Below are positions 45,576 to 54,900 of a stretch of DNA of 64,000 nucleotides, piece after piece (the stretch's first letter is position 1; each line of letters opens with the position of its first letter). The notes under the pieces were generated by a model, which saw only the letters and a list, made by a program, of their open reading frames with translations, made no database searches and was not told the DNA's origin. The DNA is from Rhododendron vialii. Taxonomy: Eukaryota; Streptophyta; Magnoliopsida; Ericales; Ericaceae. The position numbers were made by a program, and so were the translations under genes. The stretch is from NCBI RefSeq assembly GCF_030253575.1, contig NC_080561.1, positions 1,306,001 through 1,370,000 of the forward strand, given 5' to 3'.

Positions 45576-45812
45576 AAAATTGAGCATATCCCGTAAACTA
45601 AAGCACTCCAAGAAACCACGTCTGGTTCAGATATTGCATCGAGCAGTTTATGGGCATCTTTTAAAAGACTGCATTTGACACATACATAAACCAAGGACGA
45701 CTGGATAAAGGGATCTGAATCGATCCCAATACCGACGCAAAGCCATGAACCTATCATCCATGACGTTGGAGGATAAAGGCATCAGGGGAAAGGCCTTGAG
45801 TTTTGAGCGCAA
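45576..45812 (-). pseudogene. PPR protein 5' fragment, module copy C
   Basis: On the - strand, GSWLCVGIGIDSDPFIQSSL, then CVKCSLLKDAHKLLDAISEP and PDVVSWSALVYGICS. It is the same PLS-class PPR segment as copies A and B, with no stop in this stretch. Just after the last Ser it changes to LINE reverse-transcriptase sequence. Upstream sequence shows the start of the gene (SFSSNVMDDRFMALRRY) only in another frame. Confidence 0.78.
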
Positions 45813-46139
45813 GCATAGATTAGAGAGTGAATCAAGAAGGAGGAGGAGGTTGGTTGGATCAGTGAAATCAGAGGTGATCGACGTAGAGTGAGAGGAAAAT
45901 CTTGAAAAACAAAATAAAACTATCAAGTATTGATATATGTTCTATTGAAAACCGAGTTCCGTATTGGCATAAGCTCGCGACTGGAACAAGCAATGTGTAT
46001 TGTAACGAAATCGTGTTCAGGAAACACGCTTTATGGAAGAATAAAACACGTCCGAGAAACAAGAAAAAGCGGGCTTGAGAAACGCGAGTTCGGTAGTAAA
46101 CATACTTCTCATCTTAACTTGCGAAGTGTCAAGAAGAAG

Positions 46140-46565
46140 GATTCTCCCCTTTTTTGGCAATTTTCAAACCTGTTTTGGAATTAATTAGATGATCCAATTC
46201 GTTCTTATTGTATAACTTGTGGATTATAATGTTTATGTAAATTATGAATTCAATCGAGTAACAAATGGTTATTAATCGAAGAATAAAAATATAAAAAAAA
46301 AATGAAAAAAAGTTAGCTGAGTACACTTGATTATAACCCTTATTAAAGAAGAAGGCTTCTCCTCCGTATTTTGAAAATTTCGACCTTATTTTGGAATTAT
46401 TTTTATGATCCGATTTGTCCACATTGCAGAACTTGTCAATTAAAATGATTTTGTTTGATTTCAAGTCAATCAGATACTTATTGGTATTTAATCGGAGAAG
46501 AAACATGTCAAAAAAATTTGGAAAAAAGTGAACCGGGAACACTTGATTACAACCTTAGAAGACTT
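46140..46565. repeat. Diverged tandem repeat in the module C spacer
   Basis: Same two-unit structure as in A and B, here about 46150-46345 and 46346-46560. Shared landmarks include ttattaatcgaagaataaaa / tatttaatcggagaagaaac and ttgattataaccctta / ttgattacaaccttag. It sits between the divergent PPR and SET fragments. Confidence 0.7.
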
Positions 46566-46605
46566 TTTTCCTCCCGCCTTCTAGTCGTAGTCCTTTATAA
46601 CATCG

Positions 46606-46822
46606 TCGCGTCCAAGTCGACCTTCACCGTCACCGTTCCGACCACTGAGTCAGCCGGCAGAGGTGTGTTCGCGACTCGGGCGATCGGAGCTGGTGAACTC
46701 ATCCACGCGGCCACACCCATCGTATCTTTCTCTCTCTACAACAACGAGTGTTTGCTGTTTGTGCCTCAAAAGTCTCAGAAACATAACCACATCTGCAGCC
46801 AAGACTGTGAGGAAAAATCTAA
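46606..46822 (+). pseudogene. SET-domain (ATXR4-like) first exon, module copy C
   Basis: The best preserved of the three: STFTVTVPTTESAGRGVFAT, then RAIGAGELIHAATPIVSFSL, then KHNHICSQDCEEKSK before the donor (tctaag then gtacaa). Between the two parts the CxxC motif is readable only in another frame (VCCLCLKSL near 46745-46770), so small indels have broken it. The SET core exons are not found downstream. It could still be transcribed, because the spacer and donor are intact. Confidence 0.65.
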
Positions 46823-47185
46823 GGTACAATGAGTGGTTGTTGCATCTAATTCAATTTCAATTGGCGCACATTCTATAATAGCTTTTCGGGTTTTGATTTT
46901 ATATGGCTTACGGCATTAGAAATCGATGCTAAGGTATATGCCTCCCACGTGTTTGACATTTGGCTTCTGAAGGAAGTCCTTTCCCGGCCTATGATTTTTG
47001 TGAAGTCTTTTGATTCAATATTGTTACTTAGAAAAGGATTGAAAGATGTGTTGGACAGATGTGGAAAGCACAAGATGCCTCTTATAAACTTGAACTCCAT
47101 TTCTGAATTCATAGCTTTCGCGGTTGGTTGTGCATGGTAAGGCTTCTACTAGAACCTCGTATTCGAAATGTGAGGTTAGACCAAT

Positions 47186-47616
47186 CAGGCCTGGCCCTGT
47201 GATTTTCGAGGCCCTAGGTAGGGTTTCGAAAATGGGGCCTCTCATTTGTTAGTATAAAAATTTGTTGTTCACTATTAGGAACAAACCAGCTCTGTAGCTT
47301 GGTGGTAAAGTGGTTGTACCACTTACATTGGTACCTTAGGTCGCAAGTTTGAGCCAAGACAGCTGCATTTTGAAACCTTTTTTAGTACGGGTAACAAAAA
47401 TGGCCTTCAAAATTAAAGTTGCCAAGGATCGAACTTGTGATCCCTTGTTCAAAACAAGCACGCCTCTACCACCGTGCTACATCAACCTATTTGTAAAATA
47501 ATTTGCATACATAATATTTAATACGTACATCCAACTATTTTGGGGCCCTATTATTGGGCCCAAAACGGGAGGCCCTAGGCGGTCGCCTGGTGGGCTTATG
47601 CCCAAGGCCGGCCCTG
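47186..47616. mobile_element. hAT-type MITE with 8-bp target duplication
   Basis: The 431-base element begins CAGGCCTGGCCCTG and ends GGCCGGCCCTG, imperfect inverted repeats of the hAT CAGGGCC type. It is flanked by agaccaat at 47178-47185 and 47617-47624. The empty site is visible in the B paralogue near 38395 (ttagaccaatctttatg). Inside are two tRNA-like stretches: a forward one at about 47285-47360 (tagcttggtggtaaagtgg, then ggtcgcaagtttgagcc) and a reverse one at about 47425-47495, whose complement has gtagcacggtggtagaggc and agttcgatcc. Confidence 0.93.
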
Positions 47617-48475
47617 AGACCAATCTTTATGTCATATAAGTCTACCAGACTCATTGTAGACTTAGCTCTATATAGCTTCGGATCATTTATTGGTTGCTTG
47701 TAATGGTTTCGAGTATTGCAATGCTTGAGAAAGACATTTCACTACTGAGAGGAAGCAGATGACTTCACTTTGACAGGGTTGGGAACAAGCCTAGTTAAAC
47801 CAAGTAGTGGGTTTATTCACATAATTTTGGGACTTCGCATATCCACGTGCTGCAGTTGCACATGAGTCAGGGTGTTGGATAGCATTTAGTCTGAATACCT
47901 AGTGCAAGAGTCTGTATTTCTGAAAATGGGAGATTTTATTTCTCTAGGTGTTGGTTCAATTCTGTTGATTATTTCTAGCTTTGGCTCTCCAACTATTACT
48001 TAATTACTTGGTTTGAGTCCTGCACGTACACCACAGGCTTCTTACAAGTATGCCATAGCAAGAGAGAAGTGGACTGTATTTTCCTATCTAAACGTATGGA
48101 AGAGGAAGGCTAGTGTGAGTGTTGAAGGTCTTATGGTCCTTGCAAGGGCCACCTTACTAGATTTTGGGGGCGGGTAGTTTCTTTACCTTGGGGGATTAAG
48201 AAGTAAAATCTTGCGCACCTGTGCTATTTACGGGAAATTTATAGAGGCCATGGGCCATTTCACTCGCCCCTCGGCCCCTGATCCATTGGAGTCTCTTTTC
48301 TCCTAGTTTATAGGTAAAAGAATAATGTGCTGAAGCATGGTCATGTAAATACTAACTGTTTGGAAGTTATGGAACAGTATTTAGTGAAGAAACTTTGGTT
48401 TTCCTACGTCAAAGTAGTTTTAACGCTAATAGTCAGATGAAAATGATGATTTCTGCCTAATTAGAACGCAGACTT

Positions 48476-49514
48476 TTTTTTCTTTTTTTTTTGGGTAAGT
48501 TAAGATTTTATTACCAAACGTAGGAGCTATCCCCTGAACACAACATACAGACAAGGAAAGAGAAAAGGGTTAGGAACAAGCTCCCTCCCCTAACAACATA
48601 TGAACTAGAACAGCTCTAGACTAGAAAACACCCTACTAACAAAAACAATCAACAGAGAACGGCACATGAAATGTTCCAAATCAGACATAAATGTTGGTGA
48701 GCAGCTGATCGCTTCATCCGCCACAAGCTCAAACAACTTCTCAGATCAGCAATTACTCTCTGAAGGACCTCATCTGGATTTGCCCGTTTCCCTTGAAACA
48801 CCCTGAAATTTCGTTTCCGCCATAAGTGGTACAAGGTGGCTGCAAGGGGGAGTTTGAAAAGAGCATGAAAAATACCCTCACCCCTTTGTTGGATACTGCC
48901 CAATCCATCTCCGGATCAAGGCTACCTGGAACTCTATCCACATTATTTTTGGCCATACACTGTTTCCAAACATAAGAGGAAAAAGAACAGGCGAAAAAAA
49001 GATGATGATGGCTCTCAAATTCTGCTTCACACAAAACACACGAATTTTCAGAGATAACCCCCCAGGATTGAAGCCTAGCTTTGGTAGACAACCTTCCCCA
49101 CGCAGCTATCCACTCAATAATAGCCCATCTAGGCACATGTCTTTTAAACCAAATAGCTTTCCACCACCGAATTTCAGGCGGAGGAATACGGAACTCCTGC
49201 CAAGCTGATTTGACTGTAAAGTTGCCACTTGGGTGCAATGTCCACACCACAGAATCCCGCTGAGCAGGATTAGGGAGCCAGGAATTTGGGATACCTTCTC
49301 TTATCCCATTAAACACCCTATTCCTACTGTGTGGCCAGAACCAGGTGCCATTCCGAATAATTGAGGCCACTCTAGAGATAATACTTCTCAGTAAATTCTC
49401 GTCCATTCTACCAGCAAATCTGTCTTTAAGAATTCCTAAAGGATGCCAATTATCAAGCCACAGAAAAGTGTCATGACCATCCCTAATGATGGATTTAATC
49501 CAAGGCTGAACATC
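48476..49514 (-). mobile_element. 5'-truncated LINE with zf-RVT domain
   Basis: Inserted on the - strand: a T run at 48476-48492 is the A tail, and cagactt flanks both ends (48469-48475 and 49515-49521). The B paralogue shows the empty site near 39215. The remaining coding part reads WTLHPSGNFTVKSAWQEFR, then WWKAIWFKRHVPRWAIIEW, RLSTKARLQSWG, and CVLCEAEFESHHHLFFACSF with WKQC. This is the zf-RVT (zinc-binding in reverse transcriptase) domain at the end of plant LINE ORF2. One frameshift (near 48890) separates it from AATLYHLWRKRNFRVFQGK. The A tail is preserved, so the insertion looks young. Confidence 0.92.
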
Positions 49515-49597
49515 CAGACTTCCATTGTTATGTGGTTGATGGGTTTGGTTCAGAGATCAGGTGATTAAAATTCTTGGGCAGTGGTTGGCTGGTTGCC

Positions 49598-51650
49598 ATT
49601 TGGTTCAGTCTTGATGGTACAAAGCGATGGTTTACATGCTTTTGTGTCTCAAGTTGTTTGGCAAGAACATTCCTGAAATCTAGATGTTATAAGAGGGACA
49701 TGGAACATCTCCGCTTCACGTCATGTCTGCACTATTGTTCACGGATTTACTGAACAAGCTTTCCGATCAAAAAATAATCCCAGTTGGCACTCCTGCTTAT
49801 GGAAAGCTAAAAGGGCTGCACACGAGCATATGTTTCTGTATCTTGACACTTTATGTAGGATTAGGAGAGAGAGCACTGGGGGCGGGGCCTAGCATGTAGT
49901 TAGTGTTCCTTGTAAATTTTTTACTCAACAGGTAATTTATGAAGAGGAGAACATTAGGGCTTTCCTTTTTATTTATAGCCTAAGGTCAACTTTTGGTCTT
50001 CATTTGGGAGGGCAAATGCTCATTGACATAAGTTTTTGCAAACTACGCACGTATGGCACATGAACTGTTAAAATGGATGGAGATCTATAAACCAAGTTGG
50101 GGTTATGTGGTCAAGTTTAAACCTCAGGGGTAAAGTGCCGGTAAAGTGGACCTTTCCCAAATTCATACGTATCGTGGTCTAGTACTTTTGCACCAGTACA
50201 TTTTTTGTGCATCATTCGCTGGTTGCTTTTAATTCAGCCTACTTGTTTCATTTTTCTTCTTTGATATGCTTCATGGCGAACTACCACGACCTATAAATCT
50301 TGATTCGGGTGTATTTTAGGTTTACATCATCCTGAATTACTGTCCAATTGGCGAAATTGGTGAGAAAAGGAAAGAGGCTAGTAGGGAAACAAAAACAAGC
50401 CTAAGGGTGAAGTTTGGGATAAAAAAAGAAAAAAAGAAAGAGAAACAGAAAACAAAATTGATAATGGCATGGCTTCTTTCCATCTTGTTTGGATAGTTCA
50501 TGAGGAAAAGAAGAGCAAGACGTGTTATTCTCTCCCTTGCTTGGAAAAGATAAACGATGAATGAGAGACAGTAGATAGTTTTATCTTGTGCTTATTAGGG
50601 AAAGGAATATGGTTTGTTCCCATTTCTCTCCTCGAAAGCTATCTAAACTGGTGATTATGCAGGAGAGAGTCCATTCTGTTTTCTTTCCTATAAAGTTACT
50701 CCATCTTTACTTTCTCTCTACTCTCATCAGCACCACAACTGCAGTGAATTTGTTCCTCTTCTTCGGTGGTTCAATCTAGCCGAGTTTGCAATATAGTCGA
50801 TCTTATGATGTCTGATGAAAAAACAATCGTGGTCAAAGCAACTATCGAGTTATTGTGTACATAAATTTTGGGAAAGCAAATATGAGAGGGCTGTGGACAT
50901 TCGATGGAAATTACGCTTAAGCGAAAGGGATTGTGGAAGCTGATCACCACATGCATAGACAAAAAGTATTGCTGTTTTTCTCATTTACAATGGAGAGTGC
51001 TAACCTTTCAGTTTGAATTTCAAAACACCACCCCATTACATTTTGATGACCACACCCCATTACATTATTTCCCCACTTGAAACCCACCTCACCCTTTGTA
51101 GAACATTCGATGGAAATTACGCTTAAGCGAAAGGGATTGTGGAAGCTGATCACCACATACATAGACAAAAAGTATTGCTATTTTTCTCATTTACAATGGA
51201 GAGTGCTAATCTTTCGGTTTGAATTTCAAAACACCACCCCATTACATTTTGATGACCACACCCCATTACATTATTTCCCCACTTGAAACCCACCTCACCC
51301 TTTGTAGAATAACTATTTGGTGGTCTTGGGGCACCGCCACATGGTGCCCCAATACTTCTAAACTCTACACATTTTTGAGGAGTCCACCGCTAAGTGTATG
51401 GACTCCACAAAAACGTGTGGAGTGAGGAGTGTTGGGACACCACTTGGCAAAACCCCGTCGAATGCAATTGTAGAAGTTCTTTAGGTTTTTTTTTTTTAAT
51501 TTTAAACTGACAATAAGATTATAAGTACATAACCTTTTGATATCTTTTATCTTTTAGTTGAAAAGCTTGTTGAGCTTTTGACGTGTTTTTTGTTGAACAA
51601 GGTTATCAATTGTCATTCCTATTGATTTTTTTTTTATAATTGGTAAGAGA
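49598..51650. other. Unassigned inserted DNA in the module C flank
   Basis: This stretch is absent from the B paralogue. I see no recognisable gene. It contains a 206-base tandem duplication (50897-51308) and, after it, a small sequence with repeated ggcaccgcc/atggtgcccc motifs near 51320-51445 that may be a short MITE. The rest is AT-rich and of unknown origin. Confidence 0.45.
50897..51308 (+). repeat. Two-copy 206-base tandem duplication
   Basis: Copies at 50897-51102 and 51103-51308, both starting acattcgatggaaattacgc and ending cctcaccctttgtagaa. I count about four substitutions (for example acatgcatag/acatacatag and ctaaccttt/ctaatcttt), so identity is about 98% and the duplication is recent. 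Within each unit the phrase accccattaca is itself repeated twice. Confidence 0.95.
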
Positions 51651-53080
51651 ATTTATGCTTATGAATGACCCTACGTTTCCAAAATCCTAGAGTCGCCACT
51701 AGTGTCAGACAATCTGTAATCCGATAGAGATTTATGAGTACTAACCTGTAGTTTTCTTCGCTCCACCTTTTTCTTTTTGAGTAAGCCCCGCTCCCCAAGG
51801 GGTCCCTCTCTGGTACAATGGCTTAAAAAAATTTCCTTAGTTCTTTTTCCATTTGTTGTCTCCCACTTATGGAGAATCTTGCTTTTCGAACTATTTTCAG
51901 GAAACATTTTTTTAGATCCTTTGTTCGATGCCCAATTATAAAGGTAAGAAAGCCATCGACGGAACCTTTGGCAGCAAAAGCGGAACCCGGTGGTCCCTGG
52001 ATTCAAGCTGTTCTTCCCCCTTCACCGGGACCAATGGGAGCTAATGATCTCTATTCGATCTCCGAAGCCAATATTGAAGCTCCAAGCTCAGAAGGAGCTA
52101 TTAAGGACTTTAGCTTCCTGTTATCATATCCAAATGCTTACTCATACAATCCATCGTTTTTGTGACTTTTTCTATTACTTATATCTATCTTTTGTGCTTG
52201 CTTCTGACCCGATTCTGCCTTCGACTTGTACCAACAGCTACCTAGCCCCGTCTCTGACTAGTGCCATTTAACTGACCTACTCGCTGTGTTTTCAATGGAC
52301 GAATGCAGATTATCATGGAGAAAGAAAGGCCTGGTTCACATATGGGCTCGGAGTAAGCCCTGGACGCCGATGGTGACACTGCGGTGAAATACAAAGGGAT
52401 GTTTTTCAAAGTAAACCTTTGAAACGGATTTCAAGAGCAATTAGCGATTATGAGCTCTCTCTTTCCAAGGGGTCCTCATAACACTCAGTTGCGGAATTTG
52501 AATCTATCAGCAGCAGTATTCTCTGCCGGGTAGCAAGAACTCACTTCAGGAGTAGCAACCCCACCCTAAGGGAGAGGGACTCATCGACAAGATCTAATAC
52601 AGAGTAGGGGCCTTTCTTTTTAGCATTTCTATTCTGGGGCCTGTGTTAATTCCCTGGAACAGCCCTGAACCTAATCCAAACATACCTCCCCAATCACAAG
52701 AATACAATGGTTTTACATAAACCCAGATGTGTACTTGTAACTACGGTTAGCTCCCGAAGATAAAATGCGAAGAGACGAATGGAATACAGAGTGAAAGGAT
52801 GCATAAAGTCGCTCCCGCAAAAACTTCAATTATGTTCTTAAAATGTGGAAGAGACGTATGCTGTTCTTGTGATAGTTTTGTCTCATGGTGGAGCCCGTAT
52901 TTTGACCCAAGAGGGCCCGGCTTAATAGACCATAGCTCTGCCCTTGCTTATCCTTAACCTGAATTAACTTCCTTTGAAGGAATGGAACCAGATAGTGATT
53001 TGGTTGCATTCACCTATGAATCTTTGGTCTCTTTCACCGAGGGATTCAGCCCAGATACCCAAAAAACAACTACGTCAATG
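51650..53080. other. Probable mitochondrial DNA insert (NUMT)
   Basis: Composition and style change abruptly: more balanced GC, few long A/T runs, and phrases typical of plant mitochondrial intergenic or intron DNA (gagtaagccccgctccccaa, ctctctttccaaggggtcct, gccgggtagcaagaactcac, gagggattcagcccagatac). A 98-codon + frame at 51869-52165 and an overlapping - frame look like mitochondrial open frames of unknown function; no standard mitochondrial gene is recognised. The block is missing from the B paralogue, consistent with insertion. The source assignment is from memory of style and not from alignment. Confidence 0.45.
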
Positions 53081-53150
53081 AGTCATAATTAACCAATCAC
53101 GATTCACAAGCCACTATACATTACAGGTTCTACAAAGCTTTTAGATTAAC

Positions 53151-54086
53151 TAAAGGTGGCAAATGGGCGGGTTGAAACGGATCACGGGTCGAATATGGAT
53201 AGATTGTAAGCGGGTTGAAACGGGTTGGGTCGAATATGGGTTAAGTCAAACCCAAACCTGACTTGACCCAACCCGGGTTTTTTTATTTTTTTAAAACCCT
53301 TCCCCGCTTCCTTCTTTTCCTTCTCAAAAAAGTTAAAGTATAAGATGAACACTTTGTCAAAAAAGTTATAGTCGATCAAATTTTGCTAAAAATGGTCCAG
53401 TTATTTTTATTAAAAGAAAAAATATGTTAATATCATTTTCCACAATAACAATATTTAAACCGGTGGATAGCAAATTCAAGACACAAAAATAAGAGCATAA
53501 AATATATAAGGACTGGGAATGTGAGTGCGATGAGACTTAGGAGTGAGCTCTCACCATAAGCTAGTAAAAAAAGATGCGAGTGCACTCTTGACTGAGATTC
53601 AGAAGCTTGCTCGAAAAAAAAATGATGCAAGTGCAATTTTGTTCAAATATGTTATATGGACCAAAAATTTTAAAAAGAGTTAAGATAAAAATCACTGATA
53701 CCAAAGATTTCGAACCTTTTTCTTTTATAATAAAAAAAATGTTTATATAAGCACCCCCAATTTATTCTCACTGAGTCTATTTATATTGTTGTAGTTACTA
53801 TCAATTGTAAAGCACTGAATCATTTTTCCAGCCCTAGCTCTCACACATGGTCCATACAACTGTACAAGGGGCCTGTAAAAGGGGGAATTGGATTGTAGCG
53901 AGAGACGGGAGAATGGATGGGTTTTTAAAGTTGAACCCATTTTCAATCCATCTAAACCCATAAAATCAGTATGTTTATTAAGTTGGCTCAATTAGAACTC
54001 ATATTTAAATATGAGTAAATTTGGGCTAATTATAAATAGGTGAATTTAGGTGAAACCACATTACTGAACCCAAATTGCCACCTCTA
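53151..54086. mobile_element. hAT-like element with TA(A/G)AGGTGGCAA ends
   Basis: The 936-base element begins taaaggtggcaaatgggcgg and ends aacccaaattgccacctcta, so the ends are inverted repeats of the form ta(a/g)aggtggcaa. Flanks are agattaac (53143-53150) and agattacc (54087-54094), an 8-base duplication with one mismatch. The B paralogue has a single agattacc near 39350. The subterminal region has repeats of gggtt, gaaacgg and gtcgaatatgg. No transposase is seen, so it is a non-autonomous copy. Confidence 0.85.
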
Positions 54087-54186
54087 AGATTACCCATTTT
54101 CCTTTTCCAATTCTTTTTTTTTTTTTTTTGAATAATTTGCTAAATTTTTTGAATTAATTCCTGTGCTGAACCGGACGGTACTTTCC

Positions 54187-54900
54187 AGAATAGAGTTAAT
54201 CTGGATTGAAATCCATCATTGACAAGAAAGGAGAAACATGAATTCATCTCCAGGAATTCAGACCAACAAAGAGAGAAGGAGCTCAAATCCTCTATACCCA
54301 TTTTCGCTATTAGAGATGTTCTGATGCATTTCTTGCGTGATCCAATGAGCGAAAAAGCACCGAAAACTAAATCAAAGAAACCCAATAAAAGGGAAAAACT
54401 TTAAACCAAAGAAACTGATTTACAATGCTGCGATAACAATTAGAGAATAGCTGGGTGCATCGTATTGGAAATATTACATCAATGGATAACTTTTGCTTAC
54501 ACATTACGACAAATACTGACCTAAAATTTGCAGGTGCTGCCATTAATAAGACCAACTAAAGCTCTAATGAGATGAAAACCCGACTACGCAATGTAAAAGA
54601 AGCTCCTTAATGAAGAGACAAGTTACGAGAAACCAACTGCATGTTCCTATGTTCCTGTACCTGCATATGGTCATGCTAATGAAAAACACAGCTTCCTAAA
54701 GAATTTATCCCAAGTGGAAAAGCGAGGAGGATAAACGGCAAAAAAAAAAAAAAAAATTGAAAAAAAATGGGCATGGACTAAAAAATATAGGTCCCTTGCC
54801 CGGGCAAAAGGAAAACATATGGTACAGAAGGTTCCGGTGAAAGAATGTGCCAAAGTGTTTAAGGGTGATGGGGATTCAAGTGTCAGACACCATGTTTTCT
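54187..54900. other. Region downstream of the myosin gene
   Basis: Contains the 3' UTR of the - strand myosin gene at its right side. A 61-codon + frame (54219-54404) has no recognisable domain. Bases 54090-54183 still match the B flank; after that the paralogy ends. An A run lies near 54740-54757. Confidence 0.5.

Larger units (their letters stand above)
46823..49597. repeat. Downstream flank of module C (paralogue of 38045-39300)
   Basis: Collinear with the B flank but interrupted by a hAT element (47186-47616) and a truncated LINE (48476-49514). The paralogy then breaks at about 49597 (ggctggttgc) and resumes at 53084-53150 and 54087-54183. The B copy supplies the pre-insertion sequence for each event. 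Confidence 0.85.

Noticed and set aside
46606-46822. Working SET-domain methyltransferase gene starting in module C
   Set aside because: The zinc-motif region needs two frame changes and no exons with the SET core (NHS, GEEL) follow in the window.
47285-47495. Possible tRNA genes
   Set aside because: Both tRNA-like stretches have degenerate arms and lie inside a hAT element; more likely transposon-internal pol III-like sequences.
51869-52165. A 98-codon + frame as a host gene
   Set aside because: It sits in a mitochondrial-looking block, overlaps an antisense frame of similar length, and matches no standard gene I recognise.
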